Notes: generated by a model from the sequence alone, not told the origin. DNA of 6,238 nt from CAZHUM01 sp046484045 (GCA_046484045.1 JAWOBZ010000013.1:1-6238), one strand, 5' to 3'; positions 1 to 5,637 are shown, counted from the stretch's first letter. Made by a program: numbers and translations.

Positions 1-591
1 GAGTACGATCCTATGGATACAACAGAAGCAGCAGAGCTGGTAGCGAAGATGAAATCCATCGTACCTAAATACGTCCGCATACAGAGGGTTCAGAGAGATA
101 TACCATCTCCGATCGTGGACGCTGGAGTGAAGAAATCGAATCTGAGGCAGTATGCCAGGGAGGGATTGAAAGAGATGGGAGAAACCTGCGACTGCATAAG
201 GTGCAGAGAGGTAGGGCACAGCGATATAGATGTAGATATGAGTAAAGTCGAGTTGAATGCCATTAAATATCTTGCATCGAAGGGAGATGAGTACTTCCTC
301 GAATACGGAGATAACGACGTTATCATCGCTTACGCTAGGCTAAGGATCTCAGAAAAGAATCTACCAACCATCAGAGAACTGAAAGTTCTAGGAGAGATGA
401 CACCGATCAACGAAGAGGGAGATGATTATCAACACAGGGGTTTCGGTAAAAAACTAGTGGATAGATGCGAAAGTATAGCGGAGGAATACTCTGACAAGAT
501 CCGAGTCACAAGCGGTGTGGGTGCCAGAGAATACTATCGTAAATTGAACTATTCTCTGAATAAACCATACATGATGAAAAAACTTGAGTGA
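1..591 (+). CDS. elp3: Elp3, tRNA U34 carboxymethyl synthase / radical-SAM acetyltransferase, C-terminal part (5' end outside the window)
   Basis: Elp3 uses acetyl-CoA and a radical-SAM reaction to build the cm5 group on wobble uridine 34 of tRNAs in the cytoplasm. The frame is open from base 1, so only the last 196 codons are present and the radical-SAM Fe-S cluster domain lies upstream; the ATG at 13 is internal. Visible Elp3 hallmarks are YVRIQRVQRDIP followed by AGVKKSNLRQ (about codons 25-50), the cysteine cluster CDCIRCREVGH (from nt 187), the GNAT acetyl-CoA loop QHRGFG (nt 430-447), and the C-terminal SGVGAREYYRKLNY and PYMMKKL. Family members usually have Gly where this protein has Asn in KLNY; this is from memory of the family. 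The stop TGA (589-591) directly abuts the stop of the convergent minus-strand gene. Identification is very secure; substrate tRNAs are not readable from sequence. Confidence 0.94.
   Translation, partial: EYDPMDTTEAAELVAKMKSIVPKYVRIQRVQRDIPSPIVDAGVKKSNLRQYAREGLKEMGETCDCIRCREVGHSDIDVDMSKVELNAIKYLASKGDEYFLEYGDNDVIIAYARLRISEKNLPTIRELKVLGEMTPINEEGDDYQHRGFGKKLVDRCESIAEEYSDKIRVTSGVGAREYYRKLNYSLNKPYMMKKLE
577..582 (-). terminator. Possible T-tract terminator for the pdaD / zinc-ribbon operon
   Basis: Read on the minus strand there is a run of six T (AAAAAA on the plus strand) about 10 nt beyond the stop codon of the minus-strand zinc-ribbon gene. Archaeal RNA polymerase commonly terminates at T-rich tracts without a hairpin. 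The tract lies inside the 3' end of the convergent elp3 coding sequence. The assignment is inference from position and composition. Confidence 0.35.
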
Positions 592-1050
592 TCAAACCGT
601 TTTGTAAAGCCCTGGTCTTGGTTGATAGACTTCGTCGAGTTTTTCCAGCTTTTCTATCAAATCTTCCCCTTTATCTAGACCAAGAAGACCTACCGCCTTA
701 AAGAAATCTTCTTTTTGGAATTCTCCGAGCTCAGATGTTAACACTCTAGCTATTATCAACAGCTTTTCTCTCTGGTCGTTTCCTGTTGATGCCTCATCAG
801 CGGCTTTCTTGTACACCGATTTTTGCTTTTCCTCTTCCTCGGGGATCTCTCCTCTTCTTATCTGTGCATTTATCCGTCCAACAGCCCATCTGACTTCTTC
901 CTGCGAATCAGAACTAAAATATATCTTCATCTTCTTGAGTTTCATCCTCTTACCACAGTGGGTGCATTCTGCTGTTTTATTCGTCAGGTCAACAGCCCTT
1001 GCGTAGTTGCATCCCGTGCAAACGATTATACCGTATCTTCCGGAGTTCAT
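592..1050 (-). CDS. Archaeal zinc-ribbon / winged-helix-like protein (DUF5817-like), translationally coupled to pdaD
   Basis: This is a 152-residue protein of unknown exact role, probably a nucleic-acid-binding protein. It has an N-terminal zinc ribbon (C11-x2-C14 and C29-x2-C32). A charged linker follows (GEIPEEEEKQK, about 67-77). The C-terminal 55-60 residues look like a small helical or winged-helix domain and end in the motif VYQPRPGLYKTV, similar to the IYEPRPG-type endings of some archaeal replication-associated winged helices. The start at 1050 is preferred over an in-frame ATG at 1080. It overlaps the arginine decarboxylase stop in ATGA, and it puts the first zinc knuckle near the N-terminus as I recall for relatives. 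No Shine-Dalgarno is evident, so re-initiation after pdaD is likely. The family name is from recall; transcription-factor, replication or RNA-binding roles are all possible. Confidence 0.78.
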   Translation of the reverse strand: MNSGRYGIIVCTGCNYARAVDLTNKTAECTHCGKRMKLKKMKIYFSSDSQEEVRWAVGRINAQIRRGEIPEEEEKQKSVYKKAADEASTGNDQREKLLIIARVLTSELGEFQKEDFFKAVGLLGLDKGEDLIEKLEKLDEVYQPRPGLYKTV

Positions 1051-1520
1051 TCGAAATACACCAACACCGTTAACGCGCATCCGTACTTATTCTTCTTTAC
1101 TTTTACCTTGGTTTTTGTAAGATGTGGTTCTTCTAACTTGACTTTTCGAGCTAATCCCATCTCTTTGGTTTTATAGATCAGGTCTTTAACGAATTTTTCA
1201 TCGTCGATTTCATCTTGGTTTGCCGTATGTTCTGCCACGTAACCTCCCTTTCCATCTTTTCTAAATGTGTATGCGATACCTGCTGAAAGTTCTTTCCCAC
1301 TCCCCGTGGAAACTGCTATGACCCCGGGTAAAAACTCCCCGATATCGTGGGGTATCGTATCGATCTTCTCGATGTCAGGTGGTAGAACTGAAGATACCTT
1401 GACTAGATTGATGTCTCCGATACCAGCGTCTATCATGGCGTTATCGAAGGCATTCATAAAAGAGATTTCGCTGAGGCCTATACCTTTAGTCACGGTGAAT
1501 CTAGTGGGGTTTTCGAACAT
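1047..1520 (-). CDS. pdaD: Pyruvoyl-dependent arginine decarboxylase
   Basis: The enzyme decarboxylates arginine to agmatine, the first step of archaeal polyamine synthesis (and of agmatidine modification of tRNA-Ile2 in many archaea), in the cytoplasm. The 157-residue proenzyme self-cleaves between the two serines of KVSSVLPP (S43/S44), giving a beta chain and an alpha chain with an N-terminal pyruvoyl group. Other family features are NAFDNAMIDAGIGDINLV (23-40), with D26 matching the substrate-contacting Asp of the Methanocaldococcus jannaschii enzyme, and E97 in GYVAEHTA, matching its catalytic Glu109. The length is normal (about 150-165). A TAA lies in frame upstream, and the ATG follows a TATA-like box by about 26 nt, so the transcript is probably leaderless. 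The stop overlaps the next gene in ATGA. Substrate arginine is inferred from the family. Confidence 0.93.
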   Translation of the reverse strand: MFENPTRFTVTKGIGLSEISFMNAFDNAMIDAGIGDINLVKVSSVLPPDIEKIDTIPHDIGEFLPGVIAVSTGSGKELSAGIAYTFRKDGKGGYVAEHTANQDEIDDEKFVKDLIYKTKEMGLARKVKLEEPHLTKTKVKVKKNKYGCALTVLVYFE

Positions 1521-1542
1521 GAAGTGTTCTAGAGGCTGATTG

Positions 1543-1548
1543 TATTAA
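1543..1548 (-). promoter_or_regulatory. pdaD: TATA-like promoter of pdaD operon
   Basis: On the minus strand the sequence AATTAATAC contains a TTAATA core centred about 26 nt before the pdaD ATG at 1520. This is the spacing expected if transcription starts at or next to the start codon. A purine/A-rich ACAAAAT stretch precedes it and could act as a BRE. No ribosome-binding site precedes the ATG. Confidence 0.45.
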
Positions 1549-1573
1549 TTATTTTGTTTTGTTGTTTACAAAA

Positions 1574-1582
1574 TATTATATA
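1574..1582 (+). promoter_or_regulatory. TATA box for the small membrane protein gene
   Basis: TATTATATA is centred about 29 nt upstream of the ATG at 1607, in an AT-rich 86-nt divergent region shared with pdaD. There is no Shine-Dalgarno before the ATG. The arrangement predicts a leaderless or nearly leaderless transcript and supports 1607 as the true start rather than the upstream TTG codons. Confidence 0.55.
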
Positions 1583-1606
1583 CTTTGTTTCATTATTTTA
1601 TATTCG

Positions 1607-1798
1607 ATGTCGGCTCTGATAGTTGCGCTGGTGATACTCGGTTTGATCGTATTCATGGTCATCCTATGGGCTGTCTGGCAGTTGGTCAAGTGCGTAGTGG
1701 TCATCATCCTAATAATCGTCATAATCGCTGCTCTTTGGTATTTCGGTGCTCTTTCTGGATTTAATTTACCATTTATAGATATAATTCAACAAATTTAA
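1607..1798 (+). CDS. Small two-helix membrane protein, function unknown
   Basis: This predicted 63-residue protein is almost entirely hydrophobic. A first membrane segment spans about residues 3-24, a short polar turn QLVK follows at 25-28, and a second segment spans about 30-49. The tail FNLPFIDIIQQI may be amphipathic. No catalytic motif is visible and I do not recognise a family. The frame is open further upstream from a TTG at 1559, but that stretch covers the TATA box, so the ATG at 1607 is chosen. The gene ends 26 nt before the large membrane TPR gene on the same strand with no T-tract between them, so read-through into that gene is plausible. It could be a small partner or assembly subunit of the neighbour, which is inference from adjacency only. 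Confidence 0.68.
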   Translation: MSALIVALVILGLIVFMVILWAVWQLVKCVVVIILIIVIIAALWYFGALSGFNLPFIDIIQQI

Positions 1799-1802
1799 TA
1801 TA
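1794..1802 (+). promoter_or_regulatory. TATA box of the membrane TPR gene, overlapping the upstream stop codon
   Basis: TTTAATATA is centred 27 nt upstream of the ATG at 1825, and its middle contains the TAA stop (1796-1798) of the small membrane protein gene. The spacing fits a leaderless start at 1825. The large gene therefore may have its own promoter as well as read-through from upstream. Confidence 0.5.
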
Positions 1803-1824
1803 CACATTACATGATTTTGAGCCC

Positions 1825-4005
1825 ATGGGCTTAACCGAAGAGATGAAAGAGATAGCCGTCTTTCTCTACAAGATCCCTTTTATTAAATTCCTAGGGATCT
1901 CTGAGTTGACTATTATCGTATTGATTGGTGCGCATATATTCGCATCATCAGATTATCTTCTGTTTATCGATTATGCGCTATTACTGTTATTATTAGGAAT
2001 AACCTTACTTTCCTCCCTGATGATAGTTCTCCTAAATTTTCGTTTCGATGGGATGGGTTTACTTGCTACAATGTTGATATTAGGTGGGCTGTCATTATTT
2101 TCTTTTCAGATCGAGGGTGCTTACGGATTGAAAAAGATACAGATCGTGAACATCGCTTTCATTAGTAGCTCGATATTGACAATCTTTCTAGGGATTTTCT
2201 TATTGAAAAAAAAAGTGGGTCTAATAAGCAGAAGGTCTTCTTTTTTCCTGGCATGGATATACTCAATGATATTTTTCATGTACTTCCCCATCTTGGAATT
2301 ATATTATCCTAGAGGTGGTATTGGATACGGGGAGGTTAGTTCATTGGCGATTAGCCTAGGGGTATCCTTGATAGCTTTCCTCTCTTTGTATCGTATCTCC
2401 AAAGTTAAAGGTATGACGAATAAGTTCCTAGAAAAGGGAGACGTCAGAAGAGTTATCGGTGACCTTGAGGGGGCTGAGTTAAATTACAAGGAAGCGCTGG
2501 AATATTCTGAAAGCGCTGTTATAAAAACCAGACTTGGAGATCTCTACTTTCAAAAAGGAGAGTTGGACCGCTCTATCCAAATGTATAATCTATGTTTGGG
2601 TTTCATTGGGGATAGAAATTACAGAAGAGGAGCTATTTGTGCTCACTTCCTTGACCAGCAGGATATCGCCCTTCAACTTATAGAGAAGGCTATCAAGAAG
2701 GAAGAATCTCCTGAAAATCTGTATGTACAGGGTAGAATATTTTCTTCTCTGAATGAAGGAGTAAAGGAAAAGGAATCATACAAGGAATCTTTGGAATTAG
2801 ACGATGATTTTTGGCCATCTCTAGAAGCCGTAGGTGATTTAAAAGGTGAGGAGGAGAAAAACGATTATTATATCCAAGCGCTTTCATCGGGAGGATATCA
2901 GCATTCGAAAAGGGATCTTCTCTTAAAAATAAAAGGTATAGGCAAATTCACACCTCTTTTTATCAATCCGGGTGACTTGAACGTGTGGGAAATGGAAGAA
3001 CACGATATCGTTCCCGAAGCAATTATCCCGATGATAGAGGAGATAATGTACCTGATGAACATCGACGGTCCAGAGCTTTGGGAGAAAACATACGACATAT
3101 TAGAATCTAGAAACGATATCGATGTATTGAACAAGTTGGAAGAAAGTGATGAAGTAAGACTTATGAGGATTGTATTGGAGTGCGCTCTTGGGAAGGAAGT
3201 GGATGGTGATTTGATAGATGAGATGGGAAGTAACGACCATAGAAACGGTGCATATTATTCCATGGGCATATCGAAGGGGATTCAAGGTAAATATGATGAA
3301 GCTCTGTATCACCTCAAAAAGATCAATTCTAGACATTTTAAGACCTTATCGAAGGCGGCCGAGGGATGCATACGATATATGATGGGGGAGTACAAGGCAG
3401 CTAGAGATGATCTGAGAACGGCCATAGCCATAGGATACGAGGGGGACGATATCAAAGAATCCATTTCCATAACTCTAAAAAAACTGGGTATCAAATCCTT
3501 GGATCATTTCTATCGGCATAAAAAATATGAAATGCCCATATCCCTTCTAATAACAGAGAAATGTGACATATTCGACGTTATAGAATTAGCATGCTATGGG
3601 TACATGAACAGATCCCACAGGCAGCTTCAGATATTGAGGAATAATTATCAGAACAAATATGAGATGCTCAACGGTCTATTAGTATTCTTCCAAGGGCGGT
3701 ATAAAAATGTGATCGGTACATTTAATAATCTAATAGAACAAGATCCAGAAGAAACGGACTACTTATTCATTAAAGGTATTAGTTTGATCGGTTTAGGTGA
3801 GAATGAAAAGGCCCTCGTAGAACTCAACAAAGCGATACATCAAGGGGGTGCTGATCCGATATATCTCTTTTATAGAGGTGTCGCTCTTTACAGGCTAGGC
3901 AGAAAAAAGGAAGCCCACGATGATTTTAAAAGTGTCTACTATGAGAGACCAAGCTGGGAAAAAAATCTTTTCAATCTTCGTCTAACGAGGGGGCTGATAA
4001 AATAA
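1825..4005 (+). CDS. Membrane-anchored TPR-repeat protein, function unknown
   Basis: The 726-residue protein has two parts. Residues 1-195 hold about six membrane helices (roughly 18-41, 44-72, 77-95, 105-128, 138-161, 171-191). Residues 196-726 form a long, mostly helical TPR-like solenoid. Clear TPR units are seen near 196-263 (GDLEGAELNYKEALEY, then GDLYFQKGELDRSIQMYNLC) and near 610-711 (GISLIGLGENEKALVELNKA, then GVALYRLGRKKEAHDDFKSV), with degenerate repeats between them. Such a protein probably sits in the cytoplasmic membrane with the TPR arm as a protein-docking scaffold; the side of the membrane is not certain. No enzymatic motif was seen. The ATG at 1825 is supported by a TATA box 27 nt upstream and lacks a Shine-Dalgarno. 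The gene looks AT-richer than its neighbours by eye. The stop lies 3 nt from the convergent carbonic anhydrase stop. Confidence 0.9.
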   Translation: MGLTEEMKEIAVFLYKIPFIKFLGISELTIIVLIGAHIFASSDYLLFIDYALLLLLLGITLLSSLMIVLLNFRFDGMGLLATMLILGGLSLFSFQIEGAYGLKKIQIVNIAFISSSILTIFLGIFLLKKKVGLISRRSSFFLAWIYSMIFFMYFPILELYYPRGGIGYGEVSSLAISLGVSLIAFLSLYRISKVKGMTNKFLEKGDVRRVIGDLEGAELNYKEALEYSESAVIKTRLGDLYFQKGELDRSIQMYNLCLGFIGDRNYRRGAICAHFLDQQDIALQLIEKAIKKEESPENLYVQGRIFSSLNEGVKEKESYKESLELDDDFWPSLEAVGDLKGEEEKNDYYIQALSSGGYQHSKRDLLLKIKGIGKFTPLFINPGDLNVWEMEEHDIVPEAIIPMIEEIMYLMNIDGPELWEKTYDILESRNDIDVLNKLEESDEVRLMRIVLECALGKEVDGDLIDEMGSNDHRNGAYYSMGISKGIQGKYDEALYHLKKINSRHFKTLSKAAEGCIRYMMGEYKAARDDLRTAIAIGYEGDDIKESISITLKKLGIKSLDHFYRHKKYEMPISLLITEKCDIFDVIELACYGYMNRSHRQLQILRNNYQNKYEMLNGLLVFFQGRYKNVIGTFNNLIEQDPEETDYLFIKGISLIGLGENEKALVELNKAIHQGGADPIYLFYRGVALYRLGRKKEAHDDFKSVYYERPSWEKNLFNLRLTRGLIK

Positions 4006-4008
4006 AAA
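3999..4008 (-). terminator. T-rich tract after the gamma carbonic anhydrase gene
   Basis: On the minus strand the stop codon of the carbonic anhydrase gene is followed immediately by TTTTTATTTT, a T-rich run of the kind that terminates archaeal transcription. It covers the 3-nt gap and the end of the convergent TPR gene. No hairpin is evident. The assignment is inference from composition and position. Confidence 0.42.
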
Positions 4009-4515
4009 TTATTGTGTTCCGTATCTTTCGTATTTACCTTCTTTGTGTTCGTCTCTCAACTTGTGATAGTGTTCGGCGTTCGCCTTCGTAACCTCGAGAA
4101 GAGCCTTATCTTGTTTCTTTACCTTGGCAGGTATCCCCATGGCTAAACTGTTATCCGGTATAGTCGTGCCTGATGTCACCACGGCGTTGGCTGCGATAAT
4201 ACATCCTTTTCCGATAACCGCTCCGTTCAAGATCGAGGCGTTCATCCCGATGATAGTATTATCTCCTATGGTGCAACCGTGAATTACGGCACTGTGTCCC
4301 ACCGAGACATCCTCACCGATATGTGTAGAATTCTCACCGTCTACATGGATGACTACATTATCTTGGATATTACTTCCTTCACCGATCTCGATAACGTTCT
4401 GATCCCCTCTGATAACAGATTTATACCAAACGCTGCAGCCTTCACCCAAGATCACTTTTCCAATTATAACTGCATCATCAGCGATAAAACATGAATCTGG
4501 AACCTTGATTGTCAT
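4009..4515 (-). CDS. Gamma-class carbonic anhydrase family protein (left-handed beta-helix)
   Basis: Active members interconvert CO2 and bicarbonate as cytoplasmic trimers. The 168-residue protein is built of hexapeptide repeats (such as IGEGSN, IGEDVS, IGDNTI, IGKGCI), giving a left-handed beta-helix over about residues 10-130, then a C-terminal helix. The three zinc ligands are present: H57 (in VVIHVD), H74 and H79 (in VGHSAVIHGC), with the same spacing as His81/117/122 of the Methanosarcina Cam enzyme. R36, D38, Q51 and D52 match its Arg59, Asp61, Gln75 and Asp76. The acidic loop carrying Cam's proton-shuttle Glu84 is absent, so it resembles the CamH/YrdA/PaaY-like subgroup, where activity varies. 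A short purine-rich GAGGGA lies upstream of the ATG. It sits 48 nt downstream of the PRC-barrel gene and may be co-transcribed with it. Confidence 0.93.
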   Translation of the reverse strand: MTIKVPDSCFIADDAVIIGKVILGEGCSVWYKSVIRGDQNVIEIGEGSNIQDNVVIHVDGENSTHIGEDVSVGHSAVIHGCTIGDNTIIGMNASILNGAVIGKGCIIAANAVVTSGTTIPDNSLAMGIPAKVKKQDKALLEVTKANAEHYHKLRDEHKEGKYERYGTQ

Positions 4516-4543
4516 ATCAAATCCCTCATATAGAAAAACCTTG

Positions 4544-4550
4544 ATTATAA
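4544..4550 (-). promoter_or_regulatory. Possible TATA box for the carbonic anhydrase gene
   Basis: On the minus strand TTATAAT is centred about 32 nt before the ATG at 4515, in the 48-nt gap after the PRC-barrel gene. It would give a leader of only a few bases. It is compatible with an independent promoter in addition to read-through from the upstream gene. Confidence 0.38.
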
Positions 4551-4563
4551 TCTTATTCTTGGA

Positions 4564-4836
4564 TTATGCCTCTTCCTCTGGTTTTTTCTTATGTGAGATA
4601 GATACCCTCTTCGGGAAGTAGCGCAGGAGTACTATATCACCTATCGCATTGACCCACCTGAAGGGTACGTTGACGCTCTTTGAATCTTCCACTAAGAGAG
4701 GGTTGGTATCTCCCACAAATATGCCGTCTACCTTCCCATCTTCTAGATCCATCACTACATTATTCACTGTTCCTAGGAACATGCCCGACTTCGTATAAAC
4801 CTGAAGGCCAATCATTTCTGATACTTCTTCCAACAT
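4564..4836 (-). CDS. PRC-barrel domain protein, CdpB-like
   Basis: This 90-residue protein is a single PRC-barrel. It begins with MLEEVSEMIGLQVYTKSGMF (1-20) and then LGTVNNVVMDLEDGKVDGIF (21-40), continues with NPLLVEDS and VPFRWVNAIGDIVLLR, and ends in a charged, likely disordered tail (KKKPEEEA). Stand-alone PRC-barrels of this size are widespread in euryarchaea; CdpB1 and CdpB2 of Haloferax act with SepF and FtsZ at the division site, and other archaeal PRC-barrels have been linked to RNA processing. A division role here is inference from that resemblance. The ATG is preceded by a TTTAAAAT box at about 32 nt. It is the first gene of a likely two-gene minus-strand unit with the carbonic anhydrase and is divergent from the zinc-ribbon TPR gene. 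Confidence 0.92.
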   Translation of the reverse strand: MLEEVSEMIGLQVYTKSGMFLGTVNNVVMDLEDGKVDGIFVGDTNPLLVEDSKSVNVPFRWVNAIGDIVLLRYFPKRVSISHKKKPEEEA

Positions 4837-4864
4837 TGCAATCGATTACCGTATATCATATTGG

Positions 4865-4872
4865 ATTTTAAA
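4865..4872 (-). promoter_or_regulatory. TATA box of the PRC-barrel gene
   Basis: On the minus strand TTTAAAAT is preceded by a purine-rich GAAAAAGA stretch that could serve as a BRE. It is centred about 32 nt before the ATG at 4836, predicting a leader of roughly five bases or less. No Shine-Dalgarno is present. Confidence 0.48.
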
Positions 4873-4881
4873 TCTTTTTCC

Positions 4882-4896
4882 ATCGAAAACGTCGAT
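4882..4896. promoter_or_regulatory. Short inverted repeat between divergent promoters, possible operator
   Basis: ATCGA and TCGAT form a 5-bp inverted repeat around a 5-nt spacer (AAACG), between the promoters of the PRC-barrel gene and the zinc-ribbon TPR gene. A further ATCGAT palindrome lies at 4841-4846, near the predicted start of PRC-barrel transcription. The arms are short and may be chance. Confidence 0.2.
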
Positions 4897-4929
4897 TTAA
4901 TGACAAAATATTGATAAACCTGCAAAAAT

Positions 4930-4937
4930 TTTATAAA
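4930..4937 (+). promoter_or_regulatory. TATA box of the zinc-ribbon TPR gene
   Basis: TTTATAAA, preceded by an A-rich GCAAAAAT stretch that could be a BRE, is centred about 27 nt upstream of the ATG at 4961. No Shine-Dalgarno lies before the ATG. This is a textbook layout for a leaderless archaeal transcript and is the clearest promoter in the window. Confidence 0.62.
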
Positions 4938-4960
4938 CCACTGTTTTTCATAAAAAAACG

Positions 4961-5593
4961 ATGAGGGAATGTCCTTTATGCGGTAACGAGATCATTCGAG
5001 GGAAATGCACCAAGTGCGAATATGAACCGAAGGATAAAACCTACGGTGACGGGAGAGACAAGGATATGGAGGTCAAATCCGAGAGAAAGCAGTATTCACA
5101 GGAGAGAAGAAATAAGGAACTCACACAATCTCTGGTGACGTTAGAATCGGCACTCCTTTACGAAAGGAACATGCAGGATACCTTTTCACTGCTATCCGCC
5201 AGTTTGACAATACTCAGTCTGCCTTTGAAACTTCAGCCCGACCAAGACATCGATTTGAACAAAAAGGAAAAAAAGCTCATCAAGATGTCGGACAGGATCA
5301 TACAGCAGTATCGTTCTAACGGAGGAAACGGATACGAAAGACCTGAGATCTACATCAAGTTGGGTAACGCACACTTTTTCTGCGGTGAGTACAAGAAAGC
5401 TCTAGAGTACTACGACATGGCACTGAGGGGGTACCCCAGGCACAAGATAGCGACCTACAACAAATCACTAACTTTCTTTTCACTGAAAAACTACGAAAAG
5501 AGCCTAAAGGGATTGAAAAAAGTTTTGAAGATCAATCCAGACGATAAAGAAGCGAGGTACCTTTTGGAACTAGTTGAACAGATGAATGTTTGA
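4961..5593 (+). CDS. Zinc-ribbon plus TPR-repeat protein, function unknown
   Basis: The 210-residue soluble protein starts with a compact zinc ribbon (C4-x2-C7 and C16-x2-C19, MRECPLCGNEIIRGKCTKC). A strongly charged linker rich in K, R, E and D follows (about 21-52). A helical segment without recognisable motif comes next (about 53-120), then two good TPR units: 128-161 (IKLGNAHFFCGEYKKALEYY) and 162-195 (NKSLTFFSLKNYEKSLKGLK, ending in the typical KINPDDKEA). No signal peptide or membrane helix is seen. The layout suggests an adaptor binding a protein partner through the TPRs and a nucleic acid or protein through the ribbon; this is inference. The leaderless start is well supported by the TATA box 27 nt upstream. 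It is divergent from the PRC-barrel gene and is the second TPR protein in this window, though not an obvious recent paralogue of the first. Confidence 0.88.
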   Translation: MRECPLCGNEIIRGKCTKCEYEPKDKTYGDGRDKDMEVKSERKQYSQERRNKELTQSLVTLESALLYERNMQDTFSLLSASLTILSLPLKLQPDQDIDLNKKEKKLIKMSDRIIQQYRSNGGNGYERPEIYIKLGNAHFFCGEYKKALEYYDMALRGYPRHKIATYNKSLTFFSLKNYEKSLKGLKKVLKINPDDKEARYLLELVEQMNV

Positions 5594-5637
5594 AACCGCT
5601 AGCTGCCGTCTGCTTTCTAAATCTAAAGACCGTTTGA

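Noticed and set aside
809..1176. Plus-strand open frames opposite the zinc-ribbon gene and the pdaD 3' end
   Set aside because: They are antisense to two well-supported genes, show low-complexity Phe/Leu/Ser composition, and have no promoter or domain signal.
1267..1539. 90-codon plus-strand frame opposite pdaD
   Set aside because: It is antisense to a conserved enzyme whose catalytic residues are all in place; no recognisable protein features.
1559..1606. TTG-initiated upstream extension of the small membrane protein
   Set aside because: The extension covers the TATA box, and a leaderless start at the ATG at 1607 explains the spacing better.
2693..3494. Several 60-80 codon minus-strand frames inside the TPR gene
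   Set aside because: They are shadows of the long helical coding sequence, mutually overlapping, without promoters or family resemblance.
4279..4494. Plus-strand frame opposite the carbonic anhydrase
   Set aside because: It is antisense to a gene with all active-site residues intact; no features of its own.
4680..4871. Plus-strand frame opposite the PRC-barrel gene
   Set aside because: It is antisense to a conserved single-domain protein, with no promoter in the right place.
1825..5593. The two TPR proteins as a recent duplication
   Set aside because: Apart from generic TPR consensus positions they share no domain order or evident sequence identity; one is membrane-anchored and the other has a zinc ribbon.
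5594..5637. Hairpin terminator after the zinc-ribbon TPR gene (GCTAGC palindrome)
   Set aside because: The palindrome is only 6 bp with no loop, and is not followed by a convincing T-run.
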